64,000 bases of DNA from Carnegiea gigantea (Eukaryota; Streptophyta; Magnoliopsida; Caryophyllales; Cactaceae), in contig JAKOGI010002774.1 of NCBI GenBank assembly GCA_029747015.1, positions 23,028-87,027 of the forward strand, given 5' to 3'. Below are positions 33,820 to 46,280 of this stretch, one piece after another. A program made the translations under genes and the position numbers. The notes under the pieces are model-generated. The model was not told the origin of the DNA, made no database searches, and was given only the letters and a program-made list of their open reading frames with translations. Within the stretch, counting starts at the first letter, position 1. Each line of letters begins with the position of its first letter.

Positions 33820-34282
33820 TGCTAATATTAGCCTGTACAATTTGGAAGATGCCCTTGCGACCTGCTTAAATTCTGTTGGTGGTGGTGCTGCATGGTCTAG
33901 CTTTATTACTCGTCGAAGTTGAATCATTCCGTGGCTAAGAAATTTTTGTTTTTTTTTCCCCATTGTCAAAGCCAAAAGAAAATAGTTTGATACGTCATGA
34001 ATAACCCATCAAACAGGTCATCTAGATAAGATAAGCCGAGCTAATTTCCTGTGACTTGAGAATCGTTTGATGGAATCTATCAACCATCAGCTTGCTATCC
34101 TTTCAGGTTGTATTGATTATTGACGAGCATAATAATCAGGGGGAAAAACACAAATTCTAATAATTCAAGTCAACTCAGAGTCTTAAAATGATCGCTCTTC
34201 TTCTAACAAGGCTAGAGGATCATTGATTTGAATGGCTCGAACAACATCACTATTCACTCGCCATGAGACATTGTCCTTCTTA
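33820..34282. other. intergenic sequence
   Basis: No feature seen. A 63-codon minus frame at 33,975-33,784 overlaps the poly-A region and has no recognisable content. Confidence 0.4.
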
Positions 34283-34651
34283 GGCCTTATTCTTTTCGTT
34301 GGTAAATCCAAATTTGCCAATATCACCTAACTTCAATCCACCTCAACCCACATCAACCCAGTTCACCAACTACAACAAAAAAATACCCACTTCAACCACT
34401 TCAACCCACTTGAACTAACTTCAATCCACTTCTCTCTATTTTAATCAACTTCTCCCCATCATACCCAAAAAAAAAAAAAAGAAAACAACCAACTTCAACT
34501 CATTTCAACCTGTTTCAACCTACTTTAACCAACTTCAACCCACTTGAACAAAAAAAATTATTCACTTTAGCCTACTTCAACTCACTTCTACCAATCTCAC
34601 TTAATTTCACGCATTTTCCAACCCATATTTCCCAACAAAAAGAACTAACCC
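34283..34651. mobile_element. MITE (PIF/Harbinger-like ends) with internal CTTCAACCCA repeats
   Basis: The left end GGCCTTATTCTTTTCGTTGG and the reverse complement of the right end (GGGTTAGTTCTTTTTGTTGG) form an imperfect 20-bp terminal inverted repeat. TTA and TAA flank the two ends, similar to the 3-bp target sites of this superfamily. The interior is a degenerate tandem array of ACTTCAACCC units on a strongly asymmetric (purine-poor) strand. It is non-coding. Confidence 0.5.
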
Positions 34652-36541
34652 TAAATGCTTGTTTAAATTTAATAAATAAGGATGCAGGATACAATGCAAT
34701 ATGTGGATAACTCAATGCAGAATAACAAAGCCCTCTGATAAGATATTTTTAATTTAAGAAAGGGCAAATGGTGAGAAAGCAAGTTAATGATCGACGTCAT
34801 AGTCTAACCAAAGCAAAAATTAATCTTGTCTGTAAAATCGGATGCTCATGTGTGTACTGCAATCTGAGCAAGTTATCAACACTGGTGGATCTATGACTAA
34901 GAGTGAGGTGTCCACTTGGGTGTCTATGGACACGTGACACCCCTAAGGGTCCTAACTCAAAAAAAGTCTAATAATCTACATTTTAAACGGGTTAAATTGA
35001 TAAATATGAACACTCTTAAAATAAATAGTTTAATAAATAGACACCCCTAATTTATATATCATATCCGCCATTGGTCATCAACATGTCAAACTAGGAAGTG
35101 GTTCTTTCACATTGTTATCAGCAAGTAAACAAGGTCATTATATTGATGCTCGTGCTAACGTTGTCGGAACATATCACATTATTTTGTTCTCCATTCTCCA
35201 CAATCATAAATATGATTAGGCAGGATGGTATTTGGCTATCATGTGAGGAATTAGAATCCTGCCACTTCTGATCGAATCTCGGAAGCTTCATCTTGCTGTT
35301 GTTCGGGAGGAGATGAGTGTGCCTTTGTTAGCGTGGCTTGGTTCCTATGTCTCCCTCCTTTGAACTATAGCGGCCCACCAAGGGACTATTCTTTTGGGTG
35401 GGATTTTTGGAGTTGGATAAAAGAGTTAGTAGGAGCTGATAACTGGCAGATTTAGATATATAAAATAAGAATGTCCAACTATTAAAATACCTATTTTAAG
35501 ACTATCTATATATATTAATCTAACCTCCTTTAAAATATAGATCATTAAAATTTTTTCTAGCCACATCTCCGCATAGATCCGCCCATGCTGATCGAGTAGA
35601 AGTTGGAAAGAGTTGGACTTGGAAGCAATTGGAAGGCATTAGAAGGAGTTCGAACAAGTTTTGTTTTATAGTTGTTAGGAGTTGGATTAAATTACAAGGA
35701 GTTGGATGAAATGAAATTTTTGGGGATTCTGTCCTACAGATCATATCCTAATTTATTTCTATACAAGAGATCTAGTAGATGGACAAGTATATCTATCACA
35801 AAACGAGCAAAGCAAAATACCAACTTCTCAATAGATGGTCGGCTAACATCTCAGTGCCAATACTTTTCAGTATTTTTCCTCAATTATTGAGTTTGGCAAA
35901 GGAAGAGACTCTCACATTGAATATATTCAGTCAAGTAGAAAATATTTATTGAAAGAAACATGATTTGGGTACCACCTTTCACTAACCGCTGGATTTTGTA
36001 GCGTAACTTGGCCAAACCTCATGAACAAGGAATCAAAACGGAGGGAACATATAAAATATAAATTAACCTATAAATCATTGTTCTAATATAGAACAATTGC
36101 GTCTACAACGTAAGTAGTCAATCATTGTTTTAATATAGTGTTTGATTTATTTAATTTTCATTATATTATACCGACTTTCGTATATCTATTAAAAAAAAAA
36201 TTCTCAACATAAAGGGCCACTCAACTTTACTAATAGTTTAATTTTGCCGCTAATTTTTGTATCCATAAAAATGCCATTAATTTATGTTACAGCTCTAAAA
36301 ATGCGCCTCGACATTTGTAGAGGAAACATCTTGAATGACAACTACAGAAAGTCATGGTAGCGGCATTTTTGCACTCATAAGATAAGTTAATGGTACCTTT
36401 AGATTAGAAAAAGACAGCAACAAGGTTGAGTCTGCTATAAACTCTCAAGCGTACACTAAAGAAAATAGGTGGTAGACGGATTTTAGTTGTAATTTTAACA
36501 AATTTTTTATATTTGATTGTAAATATATACAGGATGAGAAC
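34652..36541. other. intergenic sequence with small repeats
   Basis: No gene is supported. A self-complementary GTGTCCACTTGGGTGTC...GGACACGTGACACC stretch lies at 34,910-34,950. Repeated GGAGTTGGA/AAGTTGGAA words at 35,410-35,430 and 35,598-35,710 may be another MITE of the kind at 34,283, but terminal repeats are not clear. Confidence 0.35.
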
Positions 36542-37173
36542 TAGAGGTGTGCAAAACCGGTTAATCGGTCTTTCCGTTAACTGAAAATTTGTTAACCGGT
36601 GTTTTGGTTCAAAAAAATTCCGAACCTTAACAGTAACGAAAATTTCGGTTAACTGTTTTTTGCTTAACCGAAATTTCAGTTCGTCCAAAACCCAAACCAT
36701 AACCGAACCGAAAAAGTTAATTAACTGCCTTTTCGGTTTGGAAAATTTCGATTCGTCCAAGACCCGAATCGAAAAAGTTGGTTATCTGGGTTGTCGGTCC
36801 GGTTACCGCTTAATTTTTCACAAATAATATTTTGAAACGTATATTTTCTTGCCTAAATTTTTTATTTTTTTAAGTTCAAGTTTTTTTTGTAAAAATTAAA
36901 CTTTGGTTACCATTTATAAATAATAAAAAAAGTGCACTTTCTTACCTAAATTTATGTATAAATTTTTAAAAAACAAAATTATTTTTGGTTCTGCTAACCG
37001 CTGGTTAATCAAATTTTCAAATCATCCGAACCGTAACCAAACCGAAAATCGAAAAATGTTTTTAGTTCGGTTAACTGAATCGATTTTTTTTAAAAATTTG
37101 TTCGGGTAGCTGATTTTTCAGTTCAGTTTTTTTTAGTTCAGTTTTCAGTTTTGGATTTTTTTGCACACCCCTA
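36542..37173. mobile_element. hAT-type MITE, 632 bp
   Basis: Ends are TAGAGGTGTGCAAAA at the left and TTTTTTGCACACCCCTA at the right, an imperfect inverted repeat with the TAGRGGTGTGCAAA form common to plant hAT elements. The 8-bp flanks, ATGAGAAC and GAGAAAAC, are related but not identical, consistent with an aged target duplication. The interior is built of AACCGGTTAACCG-like alternating inverted words and could fold on itself. No coding. Confidence 0.65.
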
Positions 37174-37457
37174 GAGAAAACTAATGTAAATAACAAATAA
37201 ATAGCAGTTAATAGCTAATTGTCAAATAAGATTTTAATTCGCCCATCAAAGGAGTGGCTCCAGTCAACTCAAGTGTCACTTTTTTCAGGGAGAGGATCAG
37301 GGAGCGTTACCTCATCTCCAACATATCAGGACCTAATTAAGGGATAAATGCAAGGTCCATTTGCAAGAGGAAAGAAAGGTAAAGGGTTCAATGCAAGAGG
37401 TGAGATTATGCCAAATATGGTGACTTGACTATTATTAAAGTGTGTGTGTTTTCTTAC
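37174..37457. other. intergenic spacer
   Basis: No feature recognised. Confidence 0.4.
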
Positions 37458-38120
37458 TGTTGGGAGACTCCAGGAGGGAGCCAAATCAAACTATGACCAT
37501 ACAATAAGTTCAAGTAAGGTTCCATTTTAAAATCAATTTGCGATAAGAGTGGTAGCCCACTTTACTATATACTGTGATTCAGTCTCCTGATGTGGGACTC
37601 TTCACTCATGTGTGATATTCCTAACAATCGGCCCCTCACGTGATTCTCTTACCAAGGTACCAAGCTAGTATCAAGAGCATATACCTACAATCAACTCCAC
37701 AGAGATTGCACATCACTCTACACCAAGTCCCCATGCCATCCACTCTGTTCCAGGAGTAATATGTGTTTCTCGCTCTTGTCCATGGTGCTTTTTCATTGAA
37801 TCGCCAAAGAGCTCACCCATGCCATTGAGCCACACCGGCAACAAACGTGTTCGATGTTCTTGTTCGACAACATCCGTGTGTCACTTCGCTGAGCTTGTCC
37901 ATGGCGTCCACCACTCCAGACCCTGAGCTCAGCCGAACATACTATCGACTCTGATACCACATGTTGGGGAGAATGCAAAAGGAAACCTAGTCGAACCAAG
38001 GTCATGACAACAAGCCCAAGTGAGGTTATATCATGAAGCTAATTGACAATATGAGGAGTAGCCCCCTTGACTAGTTTATGTTATATAATAATCCAAGGCC
38101 TCAATGAATGTATAGCTTTT
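37458..38120 (-). mobile_element. TRIM-like LTR retrotransposon on the minus strand
   Basis: The right-side (5') primer site reads TGTGGTATCAGAG on the minus strand (37,961-37,949), matching the tRNA-Met site. A 169-bp LTR lies at 37,458-37,626 (minus strand TGTTAGG...TCCCAACA), next to a purine tract CACGTGAGGGGCCGAT (37,642-37,627). The other LTR starts at 37,962 (plus strand TGTTGGGGAG) and shares spaced blocks with the first to about 38,120, but is diverged. The internal 320 bp has only a 70-codon minus frame (38,005-37,793) without recognisable content. No polymerase. Confidence 0.6.
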
Positions 38121-38237
38121 ACTTTGTCGTTTTACCCTCACCTAACCCAACATTATAGGAGTAAATTAGCCATAAGCTGCCATTCGCCAATTCTCTTGCT
38201 CTCCTACTACTCCACCTTTACAGCAACAGAACTTCTA

Positions 38238-39596
38238 GTAAGTCTTGAGTGAGACCATCTCATGATAACATAATGTGAGATGACGAGCCCACTTCAACAA
38301 ATGTACTTCAACAATCACCTTCGTCGGCCGCATTTAAGTTACACATACTTGTAATGAATCCCCAAAAAATTCCCTCTCCTCAGTAGCCCACATCGCACAC
38401 TCTGTCGCATCAGTCGCACACTCTCTCTGATCCCCCTCCATCATCATCTTCCTATATCCACGCAACATCATCGTCTCTCATCATTATCGTCCCCATCATC
38501 ATTGCTCGCCATCATTGTCATCTTGCATTGTTCAAAGGATAATGCATTTAGGTTGCTACTCCCTGACATGTATTGATTTAGAAGATCAGTATCCAAGTTT
38601 CAATGTCTTGAATTCATGAGCGGTTTTTTTTTTGTGTGTATCATTTAATAGTTGTATAAAAAGAAGGCAAATGACATGACTATAAGATACTATTTATCTA
38701 TCTGAACATGCAAGTATTTAATTATTGCATGTATAACTATATCGATAAAATTTATGTGGTACTACATTTATTGGGCACTTTGGTTGTGTATAATATCACA
38801 ACATGACTATTTACTTGTTGCATGTATGACTGTATCCAAACAATTTGTGTTCAGAAGAATATATATGATTCAATAATATTGTCAATGTGATGTATGCTGA
38901 TGTGTTGCTTAATTTGTAAGTCGTGTTGCAATATATGACCACAATTACAACATAAATATGACCGATAATATTGCCAAATAATGACCAAATGTTTATATGA
39001 TTTGATTGGTGATTTAATTGAAGTGATAATAACATTTCTAATCGATGATTAATACGATAGATTAATTGTTTAATTTTGTACCATGGCCTGGCCAGTAATG
39101 TATGACCATTAATTAATATTCATATTGGGTTACTATTAATATTCACATTGGGTGATTGACATGCGAACTACTTTTATTTGGTAATTTTGTTATCAAAGAT
39201 AATGCAACTTGATTATTTCACTGTTGCATGTATGACTATATCTATAAAGTTTGTGTTCAAACAACACAAAGATGACTAATCACATTTTATGGTTGACTGA
39301 CATATTTTTTTTTTATTTTTTCATATTATAAGGTAATATGAGTAATAATATATGACTGATAGTATAGACGAGAGAAGACTATACTAGGGTGAGCAATAAT
39401 ATATGACTACTATTAAATACGATAGGTGACTATACTACTGTGTTATTTAATTTGAAGGTAGCACTGTAATACATAACTAAGACTAATATACATAAGACTA
39501 ATAACATCATCAATGGTAACTAAATTATTCATTTAATGTTTCCATTTTTTAAGGTGATTGGACTTCTAATATGTACTAATAATAGTGTCAAAAAGT
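38238..39596 (+). repeat. repeat element with GTAAGTCTTG terminus and TGACTAAT body
   Basis: Starts GTAAGTCTTGAGTGAGACCA at about 38,238, followed by a C/T-rich leader (38,370-38,520, CATCATCATC) and an AT-rich body with GACTAATA words. It is the same organisation as 12,450-14,425 in reverse. The body is interrupted by the CACTA transposon, and its last ~510 bp (39,087-39,596) are duplicated at 50,116-50,623 on the other side. Confidence 0.5.
39087..39596 (+). repeat. direct repeat flanking the CACTA element, left copy
   Basis: About 510 bp beginning CCAGTAATGTATGACCATTA and ending at GTGTCAAAAAGT. It is nearly identical to 50,116-50,623 apart from small indels and point changes. Confidence 0.75.
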
Positions 39597-39629
39597 AGCT
39601 TTCACCAATAGATATCTAGTGACAAAAAA

Positions 39630-39850
39630 TAAGATCTGTTGGTAATGGTGAGTTTTTGCAATACATTCAATTATTTGTTGGTATTAAGGTTTTCAATTTT
39701 GGAGGGAAGAATCAGTCCTAATATTTCCAACAAAACAAAAATGTTGTTTTGGTATTATTATCATATTACCAACAATCTACATGTCTGTTGGTATTGTAAT
39801 TACGTTACCAACATATTCATGTGTAAAAGAATTTCTGTTGGTATTTAAAA
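39630..39850 (+). repeat. CACTA left subterminal repeats (TGTTGGTA)
   Basis: At least six TGTTGGTA or TTACCAACA words within 220 bp (for example about 39,636, 39,676, 39,765, 39,785 and 39,835). Subterminal arrays of this kind bind the element's own DNA-binding protein in En/Spm-type transposons. Confidence 0.65.
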
Positions 39851-39989
39851 AGCATGTTATCGTGGGAAAAATTGAATAATTATTTAAAAAATACACATTT
39901 GACAATAAATAAAATAAAAAAGTACTTGTTTTGAACCTAAACTATAATATTGAAGAATCTGCCCCTAAGAAAAACCTGAACTGGCAATA

Positions 39990-40195
39990 ACATTACCCAA
40001 AACACTCAAACATTGAATAACATTGCCAACAAAACCGAGAAACCCAGAACACTCAAATGTAGAATTGAATAACACTCAAACGCGAAACCCAGAACACTCA
40101 AGCATAGAACGCTCAAACGCGAAACCCAGAACACTCAAACGCAGAACACTCAAACGTGAAACCCAGAACCCTCACAACCCAGAACCCTCATGACT
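39990..40195. repeat. minisatellite, unit about 20 bp (AACACTCAAACGCGAAACCCAG)
   Basis: Imperfect tandem units made of AACACTCAAACG and GAAACCCAG words repeat about eight times with variable spacing inside the CACTA 5' region. Non-coding, possibly in the 5' UTR/promoter of the transposase gene. Confidence 0.65.
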
Positions 40196-41473
40196 AACCA
40201 TTGAAGAATCTGCCCACACTCTCATCCTCTTTGCTTCCAAAAGTGGTGTTGCCTTCTTGGTGTTGCAATTTTTGTTTCAAATTATCGTTGTTTCGCACGC
40301 AGAGGCTTAACTATACTCAAGTTTCAAAGATATGTATGCGCTTCTCTTGTCTTCTCTTTCAATCTACTTAAAGTTTCTAAATTAGTCTTTTATGTTCTTG
40401 CAGCCACTTTCTGGAGATTTTGGTGCCGAAAAATCAAGGTTTTAGTGGCAGAAATTCAGGGCTAAACACAAGAAATCGGACTTGTTATTTGCAAATTGCT
40501 GAAGGTATTGTGTATTTGTAATCCTATTGAATTTGTTCAGTTTGAATGGGAATTAAGGCAACAGCTAATTGGATTGAAGAGTTTTGTGTTTAACTAGTGG
40601 AAATTATTTGAACTTGAAGAATTCTGGTTATTTCTCCCTTGAATTTGTTGTGGGTGTTTACATACTTTTGCAATTCCCGTGAACTTGAGGGTAGTAGTTA
40701 AATGTTCTAGAAGTGAAAATAGTTAGAAAGCAATTTGGAAGTGAATTTTGAGGAAAGCTGGATCACATAAGGGGAATCATGGCAGTTTGGGGTTAGTTAG
40801 CAAATATAGGTGTCACAGGGAGCCAAGGTGATCTTGGTTTTTCTTGTTAGAGATATGGTTTAGAAATAGTTAGATCTCATGTTTTTTGCAACATGGTGTG
40901 TGTTTCTGGCTTCCTACAGTAGCATTGCTCTTTCCTTTAAATAAGGCGTCTAGTTATAGGTTTTGATGCACACAGCTGTGGGTTTTTGCTTGTTGTAGTT
41001 AACTGAATGTCATATTTTCAGCCCTAGATATTTTGAAGAATAATATGAATATGATCAATATCAGCTTGGCATATGATCTAGAATGCCCTATCTGTAATTC
41101 TGGATCGAATGCAGTTATTTACTTGTCCATTTAGTTTGTTGTAGGGATTAGATTTCTATGGTGCATGTGGTAGATGTGGTTTTATAGGTTTGTGAGATTG
41201 TGTTAATAGGCATGTGTGATTGATAGTGCAGCATAGGTTTGTCCGCTGTTTGCTAATGTATGTTTTCTTACTAGTCGAGCTATATGAGAAGACAAGTTGC
41301 TATACTTTCAGTTAAATAGATATAGTGGTTCTTATAACAAGTTGCTATATTGGTGTTGTGCTGTTTATCGGACATGTGATGAATCCCTTGGATAGTGAAA
41401 AACACTTAGGAGTTGTTAGGTCTCTGGCAGGCAGCAAACTATGGTCACTAACACGGAAATGTGATGTATATAT
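40196..41473 (+). other. CACTA 5' untranslated/intronic region
   Basis: No long frames. Splice-like junctions occur, for example CTTGCAG at about 40,398. It probably contains non-coding exons and a long first intron of the transposase gene. Confidence 0.35.
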
Positions 41474-42063
41474 TAGAGCTGGGTAATAGGTCATGTCGGG
41501 TCGAGTTCGCGTTCGTATCGAACTTAAACAGATTGAGAATTTCTCGACCTGAACCTAACCCGTTTATTAAACGGGTTGAAATATCTTGATCTGTACCCAT
41601 TTAATTTTTAAACGGGTTGACCTGCTTAACCCATTTAAGACAAAAAGGTCCAGTTTTGTCGCTTCATTAACTATTTACGCATTTAATATTTACAACTAAT
41701 ATGTAATTACAGTGTTAAAAATTAAGTTTACACATTACATTAAATAATTACTCTTTAAAATTCCCCTGACTCGTCATAATTCACAATTTTTAAAAATTTT
41801 TATATTCTTAATTATCTAATAAAAAGTAAATGGATAAATAACAAATGGAAAAATGAGTTGACTCATTTAACCCATTTAACAAATGGGTTAAATAGGTACT
41901 TTTTTGTATTGAGAATCTCAACCTGAATCTAACCCATTTAATTAAACGGGTTGAACGTGTCAACTCACTTAATTAAACGGGCTGAAAATTTATACCCAAA
42001 TTCGCTTAATTTCGTGTCGGTTTTGGGTCAGTAATCATATCGGGTCAACTTTTCCTGACTCTA
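41474..42063. mobile_element. hAT-type MITE nested in the CACTA, 590 bp
   Basis: Bounded by a perfect 8-bp target duplication GTATATAT (41,466-41,473 and 42,064-42,071), with ends TAGAGCTGGG and (reverse complement) TAGAGTCAGG. The interior is rich in AACGGGTT/AACCCGTT words that can pair with each other. No coding. The exact duplication indicates a younger insertion than the host CACTA. Confidence 0.75.
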
Positions 42064-42126
42064 GTATATATATGAAGAAGTTGTAATGTTTGTTACCTTA
42101 TATACATGCATATATATTTGAAAGTA

Positions 42127-42127
<1 letters not shown>

Positions 42128-42161
<34 letters not shown>

Positions 42162-42199
42162 TATATATATATATATATATAATATATATATATTATATT

Positions 42200-42243
<44 letters not shown>

Positions 42244-42251
42244 TAATGATA

Positions 42252-42285
<34 letters not shown>

Positions 42286-42290
42286 AAGAA
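42128..42290. repeat. (TA)n microsatellite
   Basis: About 160 bp of nearly pure TA alternation with a short T-run at about 42,198. Confidence 0.9.
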
Positions 42291-42449
42291 CTCAAAATGA
42301 AGAAGAAGAACTGCCCCAAAGTAGTGCTAGATTTTCCTTCAATTTGTACTTTAACATTTTTTACTATAATTGTTGTTGTAATGTTTGCTACCTTCTATCT
42401 TAAGAATGAATAATTATTTGAAAATTATGATATGTAGGAAGTTGCCATT

Positions 42450-45400
42450 ATGGATGTGTTTAAGGATAAGAGTTTGGTGAAGTTGAGGGGAATGGATAAT
42501 GAATATATGGAATATCTAAATGCATTTCTGGGTCATGCATTTGTGACTTCTGCTGTTGATGATAAGATTTCATACCCATGTACAACATGTGCTAATCAAT
42601 TCCACCGTGAAAGGGAAGTTGTAAGAGTTCACCTTCTTATGAAAGGGATGGATGCTAATTACCATAAACATGTATGGGTCTATCATGGGGAGCCAATTCT
42701 AAGTGATAATGACGGCGATGATGAGATGCTAGATGATTAATTTAATCATGAGAGTCATAATTCAATCGAAAATGATATGCATGATATGATAGGGGATGCT
42801 TTTGTGTGTCATGAATCCATTAGTGATTCCTTATGCCCTAATGAAGAAACAAAGAGGTTTTTAAACTAATTGAAGATGCAGGTCAGCCCCTCTATCCGGG
42901 GTGTGAAGAGTTTAGTAAACTCTCATTTATTATTGAGATGTATCATCTTAAATGCATGTATAATGTCAGTGATAGGGCATTTGATGCATTTACAAAACTC
43001 TTCAAAAGGGCTCTTCCAAAAGATTCAGTATTGCCAAATTCCTTTAAACAAATGCAAAGCATCATTAAACAATTTGATCTTGGTTACAAAAAGATAGATG
43101 CATATCCTAATAATTGCGTCCTTTTCTGGAAGGATAAGGCTGAACTCACCAAGTGTCTTGAGTGTAATGCTTCTAGATATAAGCTCGCAGATAATGGGAC
43201 GATGATGAAATTAGCTTCTGGCAATCCATTTCCAATAAAGATTTTACGTCACTTTCCCTTAATACCTACGCTTAAAAGGTTGTAGATACCATCTAAGACA
43301 GCTCCTTTGATGAGATGGCATGTAAAGGGACGTAAAGAGGATGGAAGATTAAGACGTCCAGCTGATGCTTATACTTGGAAGCATTTTGATAATAGGTATA
43401 CAAAATTTGCTATTGATCCGCGAAATGTCAGGCTTTGCTTGTCAAGTGACGGATTTAATCCATATGGCAATATGAGCACTCAATATAGTATATGGCCTGT
43501 TATATTAATGGCTTATAATTTGCCTCCATGGTTGTGCAGGAAACAACCTTATCTGTTCCTTTCATTACTTATACCTGGTCCAAAGTCTCCAGGAAATGAT
43601 ATTGATGTGTTCTTAGAACCTTTAATTGATGAGTTAATAGAACTCTGGGAGCCAGGTGTGGAAACTTATGATGCCTCAAAGGATGAGACTTTTGATTTAC
43701 AAGCAGCCCTAGTGTGCATTATAAGTGATTTCCCTGCATATGAGAATTTGTCAGGTTGGAAAACTAAAGGGAAGTATGCATGTCCATATTGTAATGTTGA
43801 TACATATTCCCTTTATTTGAAGAAAAGTAGAAAAATGTGTTATATGGGACATCGTCGTTTTCTACCAGGAGATCAAAAATTTCGGCATAGTAAGAAGGCA
43901 TTTAATGGAGAAATAGAAATGAGACCTCCTCCTGAATTGCTATCTGGAATTGATTTATTGAGTCAAATGAAAGGACTTGATGTCATATTTGGTAAACATC
44001 CAGAGACTAAAAAGAAAAATAAAAGAAAGGGGGATGAAGTGATGCCTTTGAATAAAAAGAGCATATTTTTCAAACTCCCTTATTGGGATCTTTTGCTGGT
44101 ACGTTACAACTTGGATGTTATACATATAGAAAAAAACGTCCCAGAGAGTATACTTGGTACACTTCTAGGCATTGAAAGAAAGAGAAAGAATACGTTGCAA
44201 TCACGTCTTGACCTAAAGGACTTGAATATCCGGGATAAACTCCATCCAGTAGAAGACAGAGACAAAGTATACATTCCTCCAGCGTGCTTCACATTAAGCA
44301 AGAAAGAAAAAGAGGAATTTATTGGTTTGCTTGCTTCTGTGAAAGTGCCTGATGGTTATGCATCAAATATCAGAAGGCGCATTATTGATGGTAAAATTTA
44401 TGGTTTAAAAAGTCATGACCATCATATTATAATGCAGCAACTATTGCCACTGATTGCAAGGAAAATGAAAGACAAAAATGTGGCGATTGCATTAATTGAG
44501 TTAAGCAACTTCTTTAAAGAGCTATGCTCTAAAGTTGCAACACCTGAAGATTTTGAGAGGTTACAGGATCGTATCATTGTTACCCTTTGTGGTTTGGAAA
44601 GCATTTTTTTTTTTTCCTTCCTTCTTTGACATAATGGTACACTTAGTTGTTCATTTGCCATATGAAGCAAAGGTTACAGGTCCGCTCATTTATCATTGGA
44701 TGTACAATGTAGAAAGGTATATACTCAATTTTTAATTTTTACATCTACAGTTTTATATTTACAACTACATATAATAACCATGTCATGTGATTGTGATTTT
44801 CGTAGGGACTTGAGGACGTTAAAATTGTCTGTTGGCAATAAAAGCCGTCCAGAGGGGTCAATTGTTGAACGATATATAGTAAATGGATGTTTGATATTTT
44901 GTGTAAAATATTTACCTGTTGTGGAGACTAGGGAGAATAGGTCCTCAAGGAATAATGATGATGGTGATTAATGTTACAAGGGACTATCTGTGTTCTCCTT
45001 AAAATGTCAAGCATTATCCAAAAAGAAAAACATTCATTCTGACCATTCATTAATTGACCAAGCACATACTTATGTGTTATTTAGCTACGACGAAGTTCAA
45101 AGCTATGCAAAGTAAGTACACCTTATTGCTTGATTTGGTATAATAAAATTCCTAAAATTCATTCTATAATTTAAGACATGTTTTTATGGTTTCAGAGAGC
45201 ATTATGGGATTCTTAGTACTGAATGTCAAACTTCAAATGAAAGCATTGGTGAGATTTATAAAAAGACATTTCCAAAATTGTTTGAACGAAATGTAAGTAT
45301 CTTAGTATACATATGATATTTATATATACAAACTTTACATGGTCAATGTATCGTAATAGATTAAATCTGTACATTCTCAGGTTCATAGGCATCGTCCCGC

Positions 45401-46073
45401 CGATTGTTCCATGGCTGATGAGTTGAAATATCTAAGTGCATTTCCAAGTGAATGGATAAAAACAATGACTAAGATTACCTTTAACAGGTACATGTGACGT
45501 ATTAAAAAGATTGATAAGAGGAGCGAGACCTAAAATTCTGGTGTTCTTGTGAATTCTTGCACAGATACAGGAGATATAGCTTATTATGGGATTCTGACTG
45601 AAATCATTGAGTTGACCTATCCTCAAGGAAGAAGTGTTATCTTATGTCAATGTGATTGGGTGCATCGAATTAGAGGTGTAAAATAAGATGAGTTTGGATT
45701 TACTCTTGTTAACATTAAATCACATTGGAAAACAAGCGAAACTTTTGTCCTAGCATCTCAAGCGGTACAAGTCTTTTATGTGCCAGAGTCCAAAGAGAAA
45801 AATTGGCCTATAGTCATTGCTACTAAGTCAAGAGATCTTTATGAACTGAAAGATGATTTCATACCAGAAGTGGAAGTTTTACAAGTGGACAACTCGACTT
45901 CAATCGATGCAGAAGAATTCGTTGATATTAGAGAAGATATCATGGGAGTTACACTGAATGAGCCTTTTGTTGATACCACTGGAAGGAACAACAACATGGA
46001 GATAGACTCAAATAATAGCAGTGCTGAAAGTGATGAAGATGACGCGACATTATATGATTTTAATTTTGAATAA
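42450..46073 (+). pseudogene. CACTA TNPD-like transposase, frame-disrupted
   Basis: Starts at ATG 42,450 after a splice-like acceptor. The first frame holds the Transposase-associated domain (residues 1-80: MDVFKDKSLVKLRG, YPCTTCANQFH). The Transposase_21 core follows in the frame 42,938-44,629, with SSDGFNPYGN (about 43,446), ISDFPAYENLSGW (about 43,722) and IEKNVPESILGTLLG (about 44,127), the likely D, D and E catalytic positions. DUF4218 follows (44,615-44,970; SFFDIMVHLVVHLPYEA) with an 89-bp GT-AG intron at 44,717-44,805, then further exons and DUF4216-like sequence (about 45,565-45,860). Lesions: TAA at 42,738, a frameshift near 42,850, TAG at 43,283, and a frameshift in the T-tract 44,604-44,616. 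It would cut and paste the element, but this copy is inactive unless complemented. Confidence 0.82.
44717..44805 (+). other. intron in the transposase gene (DUF4218 region)
   Basis: An 89-bp GT...AG intron interrupts the codon for Arg in NVER/DLRTLK. Removing it joins two halves of the conserved domain. Further likely introns follow at about 45,111-45,195 and 45,293-45,380, with GTAAGT donors and CAG acceptors. Confidence 0.7.
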
Positions 46074-46280
46074 TTTATATATGTACTTAAATATTTTGAT
46101 GAAACATTTCTTTATTAGTTAACCATTTTAGAATCATTTTGGTATTTAGAATGACTTTCTTATTTTTACACCAATTTATTGTGATATTTGTAAGAACTAC
46201 TGCTTCGTGGGCTATGTATACATTGTTGTTAATGTGTTTGATGTTGATATATTAGTACTAAATTTTTTTTGTTTTAGATT

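Noticed and set aside
34310..34620. CRISPR-like or satellite array of CTTCAACCCA
   Set aside because: Units are irregular with no spacers, lie inside a MITE, and the organism is a plant.
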